NCBI GenBank assembly: GCA_947461325.1
Contig: CANHLD010000008.1
Location: 1-23,469 of the forward strand
Direction: 5' to 3'
Origin: Comamonadaceae bacterium
GTDB taxonomy: Bacteria > Pseudomonadota > Gammaproteobacteria > Burkholderiales > Burkholderiaceae_C
Length of the DNA: 23,469 nucleotides
Part shown: piece after piece, positions 7,523-15,227 of the stretch
Layout of the letters: every line of letters starts with the position of its first letter
How positions within the stretch are numbered: position 1 is the first letter of the stretch
The notes under the pieces: generated by a model
What the model was told of the DNA's origin: nothing
What the model saw: only the letters and a program-made list of their open reading frames with translations
The model's database searches: none
Translations under genes and position numbers: made by a program

Positions 7523-8278
7523 ATGGAATTACTGACTGACCCGCATATGTGGATGGCGCTGGCCACCTTGACCTTGCTTGAGTTGGTGCTGGGTATAGAC
7601 AACATTATTTTCATCTCCATTCTTGTCAGCAAACTTCCAAAAGCTCAGCAAGAAATGGCCAGGCGCATCGGTTTGTTCATGGCCATGTTCTTGCGAATTG
7701 CGCTGCTGATGCTGCTGTCTTTCATCATTGGTTTGGTAGAACCCTTATTTACCGTGATGCAGCAGTCATTTTCCGGGCGCGATTTGATTTTGCTCGCCGG
7801 TGGATTGTTTTTGATTTGGAAAAGCACGGGTGAGATCCACCAATCACTCGAAGGCGAGAATGAAAACCATACTGCCAGCGCCAAACCCAAGGTCAGTCTC
7901 ATGGCCACCATTGCGCAAATCATTGTGATCGACTTGGTTTTCTCGCTGGACTCCATCATCACAGCAGTCGGCATGGTCGATGATGTTCGCATCATGATTG
8001 CAGCGGTAGTCATCTCCCTCGGTTTGATGATGCTTTTTGCACGTGCTATTGGTGAATTTGTAGAGGCTCATCCATCCATCAAAATGCTGGCATTGAGTTT
8101 TTTAGTGGTGGTCGGGGTTGTGTTGGTTGCAGAAGGTTTCGGTCACCACGTCCCCAAAGGCTATATTTATTTCGCCATGGCGTTCTCATTTGGTGTTGAA
8201 TTGCTCAACATTCGTTTTCGCAAGTCCATCAGCAAGCCGGTTAAATTGCGTGAGGCTGTGATTCCGGGTGATGAGTAA
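7523..8278 (+). CDS. TerC-family integral membrane protein
   Basis: A 251-aa polytopic inner-membrane protein of the TerC family (PF03741), related to Alx/YgjT and YkoY-type manganese exporters that supply metal to exported enzymes or relieve Mn excess. Seen: the family's opening LELVLGIDNIIFI (19-31, acidic D26 in TM1), a hydrophilic loop at about 104-123 and VIDLVFSLDSIITAVGM (135-151, D137 and D143 in the membrane), which are the expected metal-site acidic residues. Seven TM helices are plausible. The 72-bp leader is too short and lacks the conserved features of a yybP-ykoY manganese riboswitch. A weak AAAG precedes the ATG. A small AACCC/GGGTT stem with a 3-nt loop at 7453-7465 lies upstream but lacks a T-run. 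Metal specificity is inferred from family only. Confidence 0.88.
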   Translation: MELLTDPHMWMALATLTLLELVLGIDNIIFISILVSKLPKAQQEMARRIGLFMAMFLRIALLMLLSFIIGLVEPLFTVMQQSFSGRDLILLAGGLFLIWKSTGEIHQSLEGENENHTASAKPKVSLMATIAQIIVIDLVFSLDSIITAVGMVDDVRIMIAAVVISLGLMMLFARAIGEFVEAHPSIKMLALSFLVVVGVVLVAEGFGHHVPKGYIYFAMAFSFGVELLNIRFRKSISKPVKLREAVIPGDE

Positions 8279-8286
8279 AGTTGCGG

Positions 8287-8757
8287 ATGAATGAGTTTTC
8301 AAGCCCGCTACGCTTTTCAAGACACCGGGCAAACTGGCTGCTGATCAAGCTCTTGACACTGTGTTCAAGCCTGAGTGCGAACGCGCAAGACACACACTCC
8401 ATGGCTGTTTCTCCAGAGTGTCAAAGCAGTGCCAGTTATTTCTCAGAGTTTTATAACGGGTTGCAAACCATGCACAGCCATGGGCTGAAGACTTTTGTGC
8501 CTGGCTCAGCTGACGCCCAAGCGTATTTCATTCAAGTGCAAAAAAACGGCGAAAAAGTTGAAATGAATGTACTAAAAAGCCTGCGTGGTGATGGCAGCTT
8601 GAAGCCCCAGGTGAAAGCAAACTTGATCAAGCTGAACCAATCAGTGGCTCAATCCATGCGTCAATTGGCCGAAACAGACGCTCGTGACAACCTGATGCGC
8701 AACAAAGACGAAGTCAAAAATCAATTACTCACTGCTTGCCAAGCGTCACAACATTGA
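8287..8757 (+). CDS. Small secreted protein of unknown function
   Basis: Not recognised. A 156-aa protein with a probable Sec signal peptide: basic n-region (about residues 8-15), hydrophobic LLIKLLTLCSSLSANA ending near residue 35, then QDTHS. The mature part is hydrophilic and helical-looking, with two cysteines (after PE in the mature N-terminus, and in the C-terminal LLTACQ) that could form a disulfide linking the ends. An in-frame TTG at 8281 is an alternative start; I prefer the ATG at 8287. It follows terC by 8 bp and probably shares its transcript. It converges with the pentapeptide gene, with a 5-bp gap. Confidence 0.65.
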   Translation: MNEFSSPLRFSRHRANWLLIKLLTLCSSLSANAQDTHSMAVSPECQSSASYFSEFYNGLQTMHSHGLKTFVPGSADAQAYFIQVQKNGEKVEMNVLKSLRGDGSLKPQVKANLIKLNQSVAQSMRQLAETDARDNLMRNKDEVKNQLLTACQASQH

Positions 8758-8762
8758 ATGAC

Positions 8763-9296
8763 TCAACACCCGCTGTCATTGACTGAACCATCGGGCATCA
8801 CGGTTTTACAAAATTTTGCATCATCTAACTTGGCACCTTCCATTTTGGCGCCTTTCAAATTGGCACCCGACAGCACAGCGCCTTTCATGTTCGCTTGGTT
8901 CAGTAATGCATCGCTCAAATCGGCGCCGGTCAAATTGGCTTCACGCAAATAGGCGTTGGTGAAATTTGCCATGTGCAAATTAGCTCCGGTGAAGTCGGTA
9001 CGGCGCAAATTAGCGTCTTCAAAATTCGTCACCAAGGTGCGCTTTTCCATCGGACGCTCACCCATATTGGCTTTGACCAGCACCGCACCCGATAAATTGG
9101 CGTTTTGAAAATCCGCACCGCGCATATCGCGTCCGCCCAAGGGCGCGTCGGTGAGATCGCAGTATTTGCAGACATTGGTAGTTTTAAAGTCTTCCATCTT
9201 GCCCGCATCAAACGCCCCGACCGCCCACGGCCAAAAGACAGCGCTTACAGCCAATAGCATGGGCACTATTTTGTAACTTTTGTGAATAACAAACAC
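8763..9296 (-). CDS. Secreted pentapeptide-repeat protein
   Basis: A 177-aa exported protein with tandem A(D/N)LxX pentapeptide repeats (PF00805), which fold as a right-handed quadrilateral beta-helix. Repeats run from about residue 57 (MRGADFQNANLSGAVL) to 162, broken by an insertion at about 79-90. A CKYC pair (43-46) precedes them, and the C-terminus FCKTVMPDGSVNDSGC has the Cys-x-PDG-Cys cap seen in many members. The frame is open upstream to 9464, but I choose the GTG at 9296: AAAGGGG lies 6 nt upstream and it yields a clean signal peptide (MFVIHKSYKIVPMLLAVSAV, cleavage near GA-FD). ATG codons at 9317 and 9260 lack a ribosome site. Role unknown; the fold serves as a binding or mimicry scaffold. 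Divergent from the 9424 gene. Confidence 0.85.
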   Translation of the reverse strand: MFVIHKSYKIVPMLLAVSAVFWPWAVGAFDAGKMEDFKTTNVCKYCDLTDAPLGGRDMRGADFQNANLSGAVLVKANMGERPMEKRTLVTNFEDANLRRTDFTGANLHMANFTNAYLREANLTGADLSDALLNQANMKGAVLSGANLKGAKMEGAKLDDAKFCKTVMPDGSVNDSGC

Positions 9297-9302
9297 GGCC
9301 AA

Positions 9303-9309
9303 CCCCTTT
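9303..9309 (-). promoter_or_regulatory. Shine-Dalgarno that fixes the GTG start of the pentapeptide gene
   Basis: On the minus strand AAAGGGG stands 6 nt before the GTG at 9296. It is the only good ribosome site among the in-frame starts and places translation exactly at a plausible signal peptide. Confidence 0.6.
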
Positions 9310-9423
9310 GAAAACATTGAAAGTATGATGCCTAATAATAACCAACTGCTCTGAAATGAATTTACATACGGCCAGAGCCCATGCTGAGCCAGCATGCGAT
9401 GATCCAAAGATCGAAAGGCTGTT

Positions 9424-9882
9424 ATGCATTTGTTGTACTCCATTGCCAACCCAGCGCGGCCCATTCTTCGCCAGATTTTTCTGCTGCTGGTGATTCTCTT
9501 CGGCTTGAGTCAAACAGCACTGGCCTACACCCTGACTTGCGATGTCCAGGGTTCATTTCCCGAATTAGAAAAAATCAGCATAGAGCCCGCCACCGTGAAA
9601 GTGGAGATCACCTCCATCGGCGACCATTTGTACATCAAAATGGACGGCCCCAAGCTCTACACTTTTTTTGTCAACACGCTTAAAACTCCGGAGTTTGAGG
9701 GCATGGACTTGACTTCCAAAACCAGTTTATGGGTCAAACGTAAAAACACGCAAACCATGGATGAATCTGAGGTCAAAATAAACCGCGAACCGGTGAATAT
9801 CAAAGCCATTAAGGATGTTCAAAGATATGGCAAGAAGTTGAAGTTTTTCGTCACCGGCCCTTGTCAACTTCCACCTGGATAA
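9424..9882 (+). CDS. Small secreted protein of unknown function
   Basis: Not recognised. A 152-aa protein with a signal peptide: basic segment around R12-R16, hydrophobic IFLLLVILFGLSQTALA (18-34), then mature YTLTCDVQG. The mature region is rich in beta-strand-forming residues with many Lys, and has two cysteines, one at its N-terminus (TCDV) and one at its C-terminus (GPCQLPPG), likely an end-to-end disulfide. This size and pattern fit small periplasmic beta-barrel or Ig-like proteins, but no family can be named. It is divergent from the pentapeptide gene across 127 bp and ends 5 bp before the di-iron hydrolase gene, so it may head that transcript. Confidence 0.65.
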   Translation: MHLLYSIANPARPILRQIFLLLVILFGLSQTALAYTLTCDVQGSFPELEKISIEPATVKVEITSIGDHLYIKMDGPKLYTFFVNTLKTPEFEGMDLTSKTSLWVKRKNTQTMDESEVKINREPVNIKAIKDVQRYGKKLKFFVTGPCQLPPG

Positions 9883-9887
9883 ACACC

Positions 9888-10721
9888 ATGAGCCAACTTG
9901 CTATCCGACAGTTATTGATAGATCTGACCCCGCCGTTTGATTTGCGGTGGAACGGTGAGGACGCCTTCACCTCAGCCTTCATGAATGCTTTATCCATGAG
10001 CTTTCCGGTGGGTGAGCAATTTTTTCTCGACAGTGTGCGTGCAGGTCTCGCCCAACTTCCCCTTGAGCAACAAGCTTTGTTCAAGGATGAGGTCAAGGGA
10101 TTCATCGGACAAGAAGCGACCCACCGCAGGCTTCACAGTTTGTACAACCGGCATTTGCTTGACCAAGGGATGGTCAACCATTGGGAACAGCGCGCGATCA
10201 AGCGTATTACCGCCCTCAGTCAGTTGGATACACGTCATGCGGTGGCAGTCACCGCGGCCACCGAGCACTACACCGCAGTTTTCGCCCATTGGTTGCTGTC
10301 TAATGAAGGGTTTTTTAACCAAGCAGATCCCCGTCTCAAAACGCTGTGGCTGTGGCATGCCAGCGAAGAAAGCGAGCACCGTTGCACTGCGTTTGATATC
10401 TACCGCGCGCTCGGTGGCAATGAGGAATGGCGCTTGCGCTGGATGCGCCGTGTCACCTGGTTTTTCCTGACGGACTTGCTGCGTCAAACAGTCAACAACC
10501 TGTGGCACGACGGCAGTTTGTTCAAACTTTCTACGTGGACGAGTGCCTGGAAACATTGTTTTGCCAAGGGCGGGTTGTTTCGCGAGAGTTACAGTCTGTG
10601 GAGTGACTATTTCAAGCCCGACTTTCACCCCTCCCAACACCCTGACGCATTGTCAAAGCAATGGTTGCGTTCCCACGAAAACGCCTATGCATTGGTAGGA
10701 CAATCCGTTTCAACTGCCTGA
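9888..10721 (+). CDS. Predicted metal-dependent hydrolase, ferritin-like (PF10118 type)
   Basis: A 277-aa soluble protein of the 'predicted metal-dependent hydrolase' family, whose members look like four-helix ferritin-like di-iron proteins. Candidate metal ligands appear in the expected helical spacing: E43 (VGEQFF), E76 and H79 (QEATHRR), E126 and H127 (ATEHYTA), and E160, E163 and H164 (ASEESEHR). The true catalytic reaction of the family is not established; despite the name it may be an oxygenase. A TTG lies in frame at 9861, but the ATG at 9888 is preferred because it follows the upstream stop and matches the usual N-terminus ahead of the first ligand helix. The HSL-type hydrolase starts 25 bp downstream. 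Confidence 0.85.
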   Translation: MSQLAIRQLLIDLTPPFDLRWNGEDAFTSAFMNALSMSFPVGEQFFLDSVRAGLAQLPLEQQALFKDEVKGFIGQEATHRRLHSLYNRHLLDQGMVNHWEQRAIKRITALSQLDTRHAVAVTAATEHYTAVFAHWLLSNEGFFNQADPRLKTLWLWHASEESEHRCTAFDIYRALGGNEEWRLRWMRRVTWFFLTDLLRQTVNNLWHDGSLFKLSTWTSAWKHCFAKGGLFRESYSLWSDYFKPDFHPSQHPDALSKQWLRSHENAYALVGQSVSTA

Positions 10722-10746
10722 TTCACTCTGATTTTTAGAATTCAAC

Positions 10747-11682
10747 ATGCTAGACCCCCAAGCCCAAAAACTTTTACAACTGATCGTCGAACGTGGCATA
10801 CCTGCTTTCAACGCACAAACACCAGTCGAAGCACGCCAAGCGTATTTGATGCGTAAGGGTTTTACCCAGCCCGATCCCCCTGCGGTATCCCACTGCCAGG
10901 ATCACTTGGTGGACCTCAACGGCACCCTGATCAAAGTTCGTGAATTCCGCCCCGAAGCTGTTTCGCCATCCGCTGTGTTGCCTGCGCTGGTTTACTACCA
11001 TGGTGGCGGCTGGGTCATCGGAGACGTGGATACCCACGACGTTCTGTGCCGACAACTGTGCCAGGCCAGTGGCTGTGCCGTGTTTTCAGTAGATTACCGG
11101 TTGGCACCTGAGCATGTATTCCCGGCAGCCTACGATGATGCCCAAGCTGCTTTTCAGTGGGTAGCTGCAAACGCAGGCAGTTTGCATGTGAACGCTCAAC
11201 GTATCGCTGTGGGCGGCGACAGCGCAGGCGGAAATCTGGCGGCTGCCGTCTGCTTGGGGGCACGAGGTAATACGCATCAACCTGCATTTCAATTATTGAT
11301 TTACCCTGCCACGCTGATGTACCCGGACACGCAAAGTTACCGGGACAACGCTGAAGGCTACGCATTGACCGCTGATGTGATGCACTGGTTCATGGACCAT
11401 TACTTGCCATCTCGTGACATAGCGCATGACTGGCGCGCCTCTCCGCTGAAGGCCGAATCACATGCCGACCTTCCTCCCGCATTGGTGATAACCGCGGGCT
11501 TTGACCCGCTGCGCGATGAAGGCCGTTTGTATGCCAATGCCCTATCAGCCGCAGGAAGCAGCGCCGAGTACATTTGCTTTGAACGGCAGATTCACGGCTT
11601 CATCACCATGGGGCGCGTCATGCGTGAAGCCCACACCGGTGTGGCTGTGTGCGCGGATGCACTTAAGCGTTATCTTTCATAA
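10747..11682 (+). CDS. Alpha/beta hydrolase, HSL-type esterase
   Basis: A 311-aa cytosolic carboxylesterase of the hormone-sensitive lipase family (alpha/beta hydrolase-3, PF07859). The oxyanion-hole HGGG is at 85-88, the nucleophile Ser159 in GDSAGGN, the acid Asp253 in GFDPLRDE, and His283 in QIHGF, so the catalytic triad is complete. DYRLAPEH (116-123) is another family signature. Length is normal. Such enzymes hydrolyse short acyl esters, sometimes lactones. The ATG at 10747 has only a weak ribosome site. iorA follows 11 bp downstream, suggesting the esterase belongs to the same pathway and may feed or drain the molybdoenzyme. Substrate unknown. Confidence 0.9.
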   Translation: MLDPQAQKLLQLIVERGIPAFNAQTPVEARQAYLMRKGFTQPDPPAVSHCQDHLVDLNGTLIKVREFRPEAVSPSAVLPALVYYHGGGWVIGDVDTHDVLCRQLCQASGCAVFSVDYRLAPEHVFPAAYDDAQAAFQWVAANAGSLHVNAQRIAVGGDSAGGNLAAAVCLGARGNTHQPAFQLLIYPATLMYPDTQSYRDNAEGYALTADVMHWFMDHYLPSRDIAHDWRASPLKAESHADLPPALVITAGFDPLRDEGRLYANALSAAGSSAEYICFERQIHGFITMGRVMREAHTGVAVCADALKRYLS

Positions 11683-11693
11683 GGACCCACTCC

Positions 11694-12155
11694 ATGAAAC
11701 TCCATGTCAATGGCAAAAGCCACACCCTCGATATAGAACCAGAAATGCCCTTGCTGTGGGCATTGCGCGATGAACTTGACATCAAAGGGCCAAAGTACGG
11801 TTGCGGCATCGCACAGTGCGGCTCTTGTACTGTGTTGCTTAACGGTGAGCCTGTGCGCTCATGCAGTTACCCAGTTTCATCAGCTGATGGCCAACAAGTC
11901 GTCAGCATTGAAGGTCTGGCTGACAAAGGAAAGTTACACGCTGTACAACAAGCTTGGATAGACCATCAAGTGCCTCAATGTGGCTATTGCCAAGGCGGGC
12001 AAATTTTGGCGGCCGTGGCCTTGCTGAAGAAAAAACCCAAACCGACTGACCAAGACATTGATGCAGCCATGACCAACATCTGCCGTTGCGGTACTTATGC
12101 GCGCATGCGCACAGCGATTCACGCTGCTGCGCGTCAAGCAGGAGGCAAATCATGA
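11694..12155 (+). CDS. iorA: 2Fe-2S subunit of a molybdenum hydroxylase (IorA-like)
   Basis: A 153-aa small subunit of the xanthine oxidase/isoquinoline 1-oxidoreductase family; passes electrons from the Mo cofactor through two 2Fe-2S clusters. The N-terminal plant-ferredoxin-type cluster ligands are C37, C42, C45 and C57 (YGCGIAQCGSC, RSC). The C-terminal all-helical cluster is C96, C99, C130 and C132 (CGYC, ICRCGTYARMR). Length is typical and there is no export signal; in this family it is carried out as a hitchhiker with the Tat-bearing large subunit. AAGGA lies 7 nt before the ATG. The stop overlaps the start of the large subunit. The symbol reflects family resemblance; the substrate may be an aldehyde or N-heterocycle rather than isoquinoline. 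Confidence 0.9.
   Translation: MKLHVNGKSHTLDIEPEMPLLWALRDELDIKGPKYGCGIAQCGSCTVLLNGEPVRSCSYPVSSADGQQVVSIEGLADKGKLHAVQQAWIDHQVPQCGYCQGGQILAAVALLKKKPKPTDQDIDAAMTNICRCGTYARMRTAIHAAARQAGGKS
12141..12145 (+). promoter_or_regulatory. Shine-Dalgarno fixing the iorB start
   Basis: GGAGG sits 6 nt before the ATG at 12152, inside the end of iorA. It settles the start over an in-frame ATG at 12086 that lies well within iorA and would precede the Tat signal by 22 residues. Confidence 0.75.
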
Positions 12156-14305
12156 ATTCCACTTACCTTAATCGCCGATTGTTTCTACAAGTCAATACTG
12201 CGTCTGCTGCTGCACTCAGCCTGGGTTTTCTCTGGCCGCAAGCCAGCATGGCAAGCAACCCTACAGAGGTGAACGCCTGGATAGAAATTAACACTGATGA
12301 GTCAGTGGTCATCCGCTACGCCCGCACAGAAATGGGACAAGGCAGCCGCACCTCAGCACCCATGTTGATCGCCGAAGAATTGGAAGTCGATTGGAAAAAA
12401 GTACGTGTAGTGGATGTACCCGCCCATGAAAATTTGCGTCGCAAACGCGCCTATGGCGATATGGCCAGCGTGGGCAGCCGAACCATCCGTATGTCGCAGG
12501 AATATTTACGCAAAGCCGGTGCGGCTGCACGCATCATGTTGATTGAAGCAGCTGCACAACGCTGGAATGTCGCGCCCGGTGAATGCAAAGCCGTGCTCGG
12601 ACAAGTCATACACAGCGCCAGCGGAAAAAAACTCAGCTACGGACAATTGGCTGCAGATGCGGCCAAACTCACACCGCCCAAAGATATTCCACTCAAAGAC
12701 CCGAAGACTTGGACCATTGCCGGTAAACCATTGCCCCGGGTTGACATCACCGACATCGTCACTGGCAAGATTCGCTATGGCGTCGATGTGCAATTGCCCG
12801 GCATGTTGCATGCGGCTATCGCCCAATCCCCCGTCTTTGGCGGCAAAGCCAAGTCTGTGGACAGCAGCAAAGTCGATAGCAGACGCGGCATTGTGAAAGT
12901 CATCAACCTGGGTGAATTTGTCGCCGTGGTTGCCGACAATTGGTGGCGCGCCAAAGAAGCTTTGCGCGATGTTTCTATCGATTGGGACAACGGCAAAAAC
13001 GGCGCGGTCAACAGCGCCAGCTTGATGCAGTACTACCGCGACGGGCTGACTCAATCAGAACCAGCTGTTGCGCGTAATGACGGCAATACGCTGGCTGCGC
13101 TGACCTCAGCCAAAGTGATCGAGGCGGATTACTACACCCCCTATCTTGCCCACGCCACCATGGAACCCATGGTTTGTACCGCATTGATGAACGGGGACAA
13201 ACTCGACATTTGGGCGTCCACCCAAAATCCGGAGTCCACCCTCACTGCTGCCGCGTCTACCGCTGATGTAGCGCAAGAAAACATCCGCGTATTCGCCATG
13301 CAAATGGGTGGCGGCTTGGGACGTAAAAGTCCACAAGACTTCACCCGACAAGCGGTCGCTATCGCCATGCAATTGCCCGGCAAACCCGTCAAGCTGATGT
13401 GGAGCCGTGAAGAAGACATGCAGCATGATTTGTACCGCCCAGCCAGCTTGGTGCGGGTTCGTGCTGGTGTGGACGACAGTGGCAAGCCGCAAGCCTTGCA
13501 TATTCGCGTGAGTGCACCGTCAATTTTTTCTCAGTTACTGCGCATGCCACTGCAAAACGGTGTTGATCAACAAGCGGTCGCCTGTTTCAATGACCATCCC
13601 TATGCGATCCCCCACACTCTGGTGGACTTTGCCATGCGTAGCACCCATGTGCCAGTTGGTTTTTGGCGCACCGTCGGGCATTCTCAAAATCCGTTTGTGC
13701 GCGAATGTTTTCTGGATGAACTGGCACATGCCGCCAAACAAGACCCGCTGGCTTATCGGCTCGCGCTGTTGCCGGACAATGAAAAAGCCAACCGCGACAA
13801 AGGCATTTTGCAAGCTGTGGCCAAAGCGGCTGATTGGGGCAAGCCATTACCTAGCGGTGTGCATCGCGGCATTGCCAGTGTGGACGGCTACGGCAGTTGG
13901 ACCGCTTGCGTGTGCGAGGTTTCTGTCAATGCCAGAGGCGAGGTGAAAATTCACCGGATTGTGATCGGCATCGACCCCGGCTACGCCGTCAACCCAGACA
14001 ACATTCAAGCGCAATTGCAAGGCAGTGTGGTGCATGGATTGACAGCGATCTTCTGGGGCGAGATAACCGTCAAAGATGGCCGTGTGGAGCAATCCAATTT
14101 CCATGATCACCGCATGATGCGTATGAACGAAATGCCCAAAGTGGAAACCGTCATCGCACCGAGCGGTGGTTTTTGGGGCGGTGTGGGTGAGCCCGCACAA
14201 GCGCCTCTGGCGCCAGCGCTTGGCAACGCGTTGTTTGCGGCCACCGGCAAACGGATTCGTTCACTGCCTTTGAAAAATCACGGTCTGACATTGTCTAAAG
14301 CATGA
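12152..14305 (+). CDS. iorB: Molybdopterin-binding subunit of a Mo hydroxylase (IorB-like), Tat-exported
   Basis: A 717-aa large subunit of the xanthine dehydrogenase/aldehyde oxidoreductase family, expected to hydroxylate an aldehyde or heteroaromatic carbon with water. It opens with a Tat signal, NRRLFLQ (7-13), followed by a hydrophobic stretch to about residue 34, so the complex acts in the periplasm. Mo-cofactor motifs: EMGQGSRTSAPML (60-72), HATMEPM (334-340), MGGGLGRKS (385-393) and the catalytic Glu680 in GGVGEPAQAPLAPALGNA. It has no fused FAD or cytochrome domain, so electrons must leave through the 2Fe-2S subunit to a separate acceptor; c-type cytochromes are encoded directly downstream. 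It overlaps iorA by 4 bp and soxX by 4 bp (ATGA). Substrate is not deducible. Confidence 0.9.
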   Translation: MNSTYLNRRLFLQVNTASAAALSLGFLWPQASMASNPTEVNAWIEINTDESVVIRYARTEMGQGSRTSAPMLIAEELEVDWKKVRVVDVPAHENLRRKRAYGDMASVGSRTIRMSQEYLRKAGAAARIMLIEAAAQRWNVAPGECKAVLGQVIHSASGKKLSYGQLAADAAKLTPPKDIPLKDPKTWTIAGKPLPRVDITDIVTGKIRYGVDVQLPGMLHAAIAQSPVFGGKAKSVDSSKVDSRRGIVKVINLGEFVAVVADNWWRAKEALRDVSIDWDNGKNGAVNSASLMQYYRDGLTQSEPAVARNDGNTLAALTSAKVIEADYYTPYLAHATMEPMVCTALMNGDKLDIWASTQNPESTLTAAASTADVAQENIRVFAMQMGGGLGRKSPQDFTRQAVAIAMQLPGKPVKLMWSREEDMQHDLYRPASLVRVRAGVDDSGKPQALHIRVSAPSIFSQLLRMPLQNGVDQQAVACFNDHPYAIPHTLVDFAMRSTHVPVGFWRTVGHSQNPFVRECFLDELAHAAKQDPLAYRLALLPDNEKANRDKGILQAVAKAADWGKPLPSGVHRGIASVDGYGSWTACVCEVSVNARGEVKIHRIVIGIDPGYAVNPDNIQAQLQGSVVHGLTAIFWGEITVKDGRVEQSNFHDHRMMRMNEMPKVETVIAPSGGFWGGVGEPAQAPLAPALGNALFAATGKRIRSLPLKNHGLTLSKA

Positions 14306-14715
14306 AACGCTTGCTGTTATCAGCATTACTTTTTAGCGCAGCGGCGGCAGCAGCGGCAGGTGACAGCATGCCGCCCACGCCGTCTGCACAAAATGCGGAT
14401 GTCGAGCGCGGGCGCAAGCTGGTTCAAAACCGGCAGGAAACAGGTTGCGTGTTGTGCCACACCATACCTGGCTTCAAGGACGGCGGAGAAATGGGACCCA
14501 ATCTGACAGGTCTTAGCCAACGTCTCACCCCAGATCAAATCCGCATGCGTATCGCTGACCCCAGAGTCATAAACCCCCAGTCCTTCATGCCGGCCTACTT
14601 CAGCACCGAAGGACTCCATAATGTCGCCAAGCCATTGATAGGTAAAACCGTTTTATCCGAGCAGGGTCTGGAAGACATCGTTACCTATCTGCTGGAAGCT
14701 ACAAAAGGACCTTGA
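14302..14715 (+). CDS. soxX: Sulfur-oxidising cytochrome c, SoxX
   Basis: A 137-aa periplasmic monoheme cytochrome c, partner of SoxA in the SoxAX complex that attaches thiosulfate or another sulfur compound to the SoxY cysteine. Signal peptide MKRLLLSALLFSAAAAAAAG contains an alanine run encoded by GCx repeats. The heme motif is C49-V-L-C52-H53. The SoxX signature follows: MGPNLTGLSQRLTPDQIRMR (64-83) and INPQSFMPAY (90-99), with Met96 the probable sixth ligand. The C-terminal helix ends in EDIVTYL. The ATG overlaps the iorB stop (ATGA), and its own stop overlaps the soxY start (TGATG), so translation is probably coupled through all three. Length matches the short SoxX form. Confidence 0.92.
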   Translation: MKRLLLSALLFSAAAAAAAGDSMPPTPSAQNADVERGRKLVQNRQETGCVLCHTIPGFKDGGEMGPNLTGLSQRLTPDQIRMRIADPRVINPQSFMPAYFSTEGLHNVAKPLIGKTVLSEQGLEDIVTYLLEATKGP

Positions 14716-15224
14716 TGTTGTTTTCGTTGTCACGCCGTGACTGGTTATTCCGATGTCTCAAAACCTCGGTGGGGGCCTGGGGCCTGAGCGCCGTCGTCTC
14801 CCGTGCTCAGGACATGTCGGTGTTAGGCCGTGTCCAAGATATGTCTGACGCACGCTTGCGAAACTTTGACGAAATGATCGCGCCTTATGTGGTTCGTCAA
14901 CCGGTCAAACAAGGCGGCATCACTTTGTCTTTACCTATGCTGGCTGACAACGGCCATTTGGTTCCTTTGAGTTTGAAGGTCGACAGTCCGATGACCGAGG
15001 AATCTCATGTCACTCACATTTATCTGATTTCTCAGCGCAACCCGGTTCCATTGATGGCCATGTTTGTGCTGGGCCCGTGGAATGGCCGCGCCGAACTCAG
15101 TATGCGCGTGCGTTTATCGGGCACACAAATGGTGGTTGCTTTAGCGCGTATGTCAGACGGCACTTTCCGTTATGAAACGCAAGAAGTGGTGGTCACTGAA
15201 GCCGCTTGCATTGACAACGGATAA
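14715..15224 (+). CDS. soxY: Sulfur carrier SoxY with atypical C-terminal arm
   Basis: A 169-aa periplasmic carrier that with SoxZ holds sulfur intermediates on a C-terminal cysteine. A Tat signal with SRRDWLF (6-12) is clear. The body fits SoxY: ADNGHLVPLSLKVDSPM (77-93), NPVPLMAMFVLGP (109-121) and RMSDGTFRYETQEVVVT (145-161). Canonical SoxY ends GGCGG; here the end is TEAACIDNG, keeping one mature cysteine, C165, but replacing both flanking glycine pairs and adding two residues after it. The reading is unambiguous, with a TAA stop after Gly169. ATG at 14715 is preferred over TTG at 14712; AGGA is 5 nt upstream. Either a divergent functional arm or a specialised carrier. Confidence 0.88.
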   Translation: MLFSLSRRDWLFRCLKTSVGAWGLSAVVSRAQDMSVLGRVQDMSDARLRNFDEMIAPYVVRQPVKQGGITLSLPMLADNGHLVPLSLKVDSPMTEESHVTHIYLISQRNPVPLMAMFVLGPWNGRAELSMRVRLSGTQMVVALARMSDGTFRYETQEVVVTEAACIDNG

Positions 15225-15227
15225 GCG

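Noticed and set aside
8758..8952. Small plus-strand open frame after the 8287 gene
   Set aside because: It is the reverse complement of pentapeptide repeats, which gives a repetitive shadow translation.
9990..10640. 216-residue minus-strand open frame
   Set aside because: Antisense to the di-iron hydrolase with all its ligand motifs; no promoter or domain.
14338..14361. GCx trinucleotide run resembling a microsatellite
   Set aside because: It encodes the alanine h-region of the SoxX signal peptide and the codons are mixed, so no true repeat.
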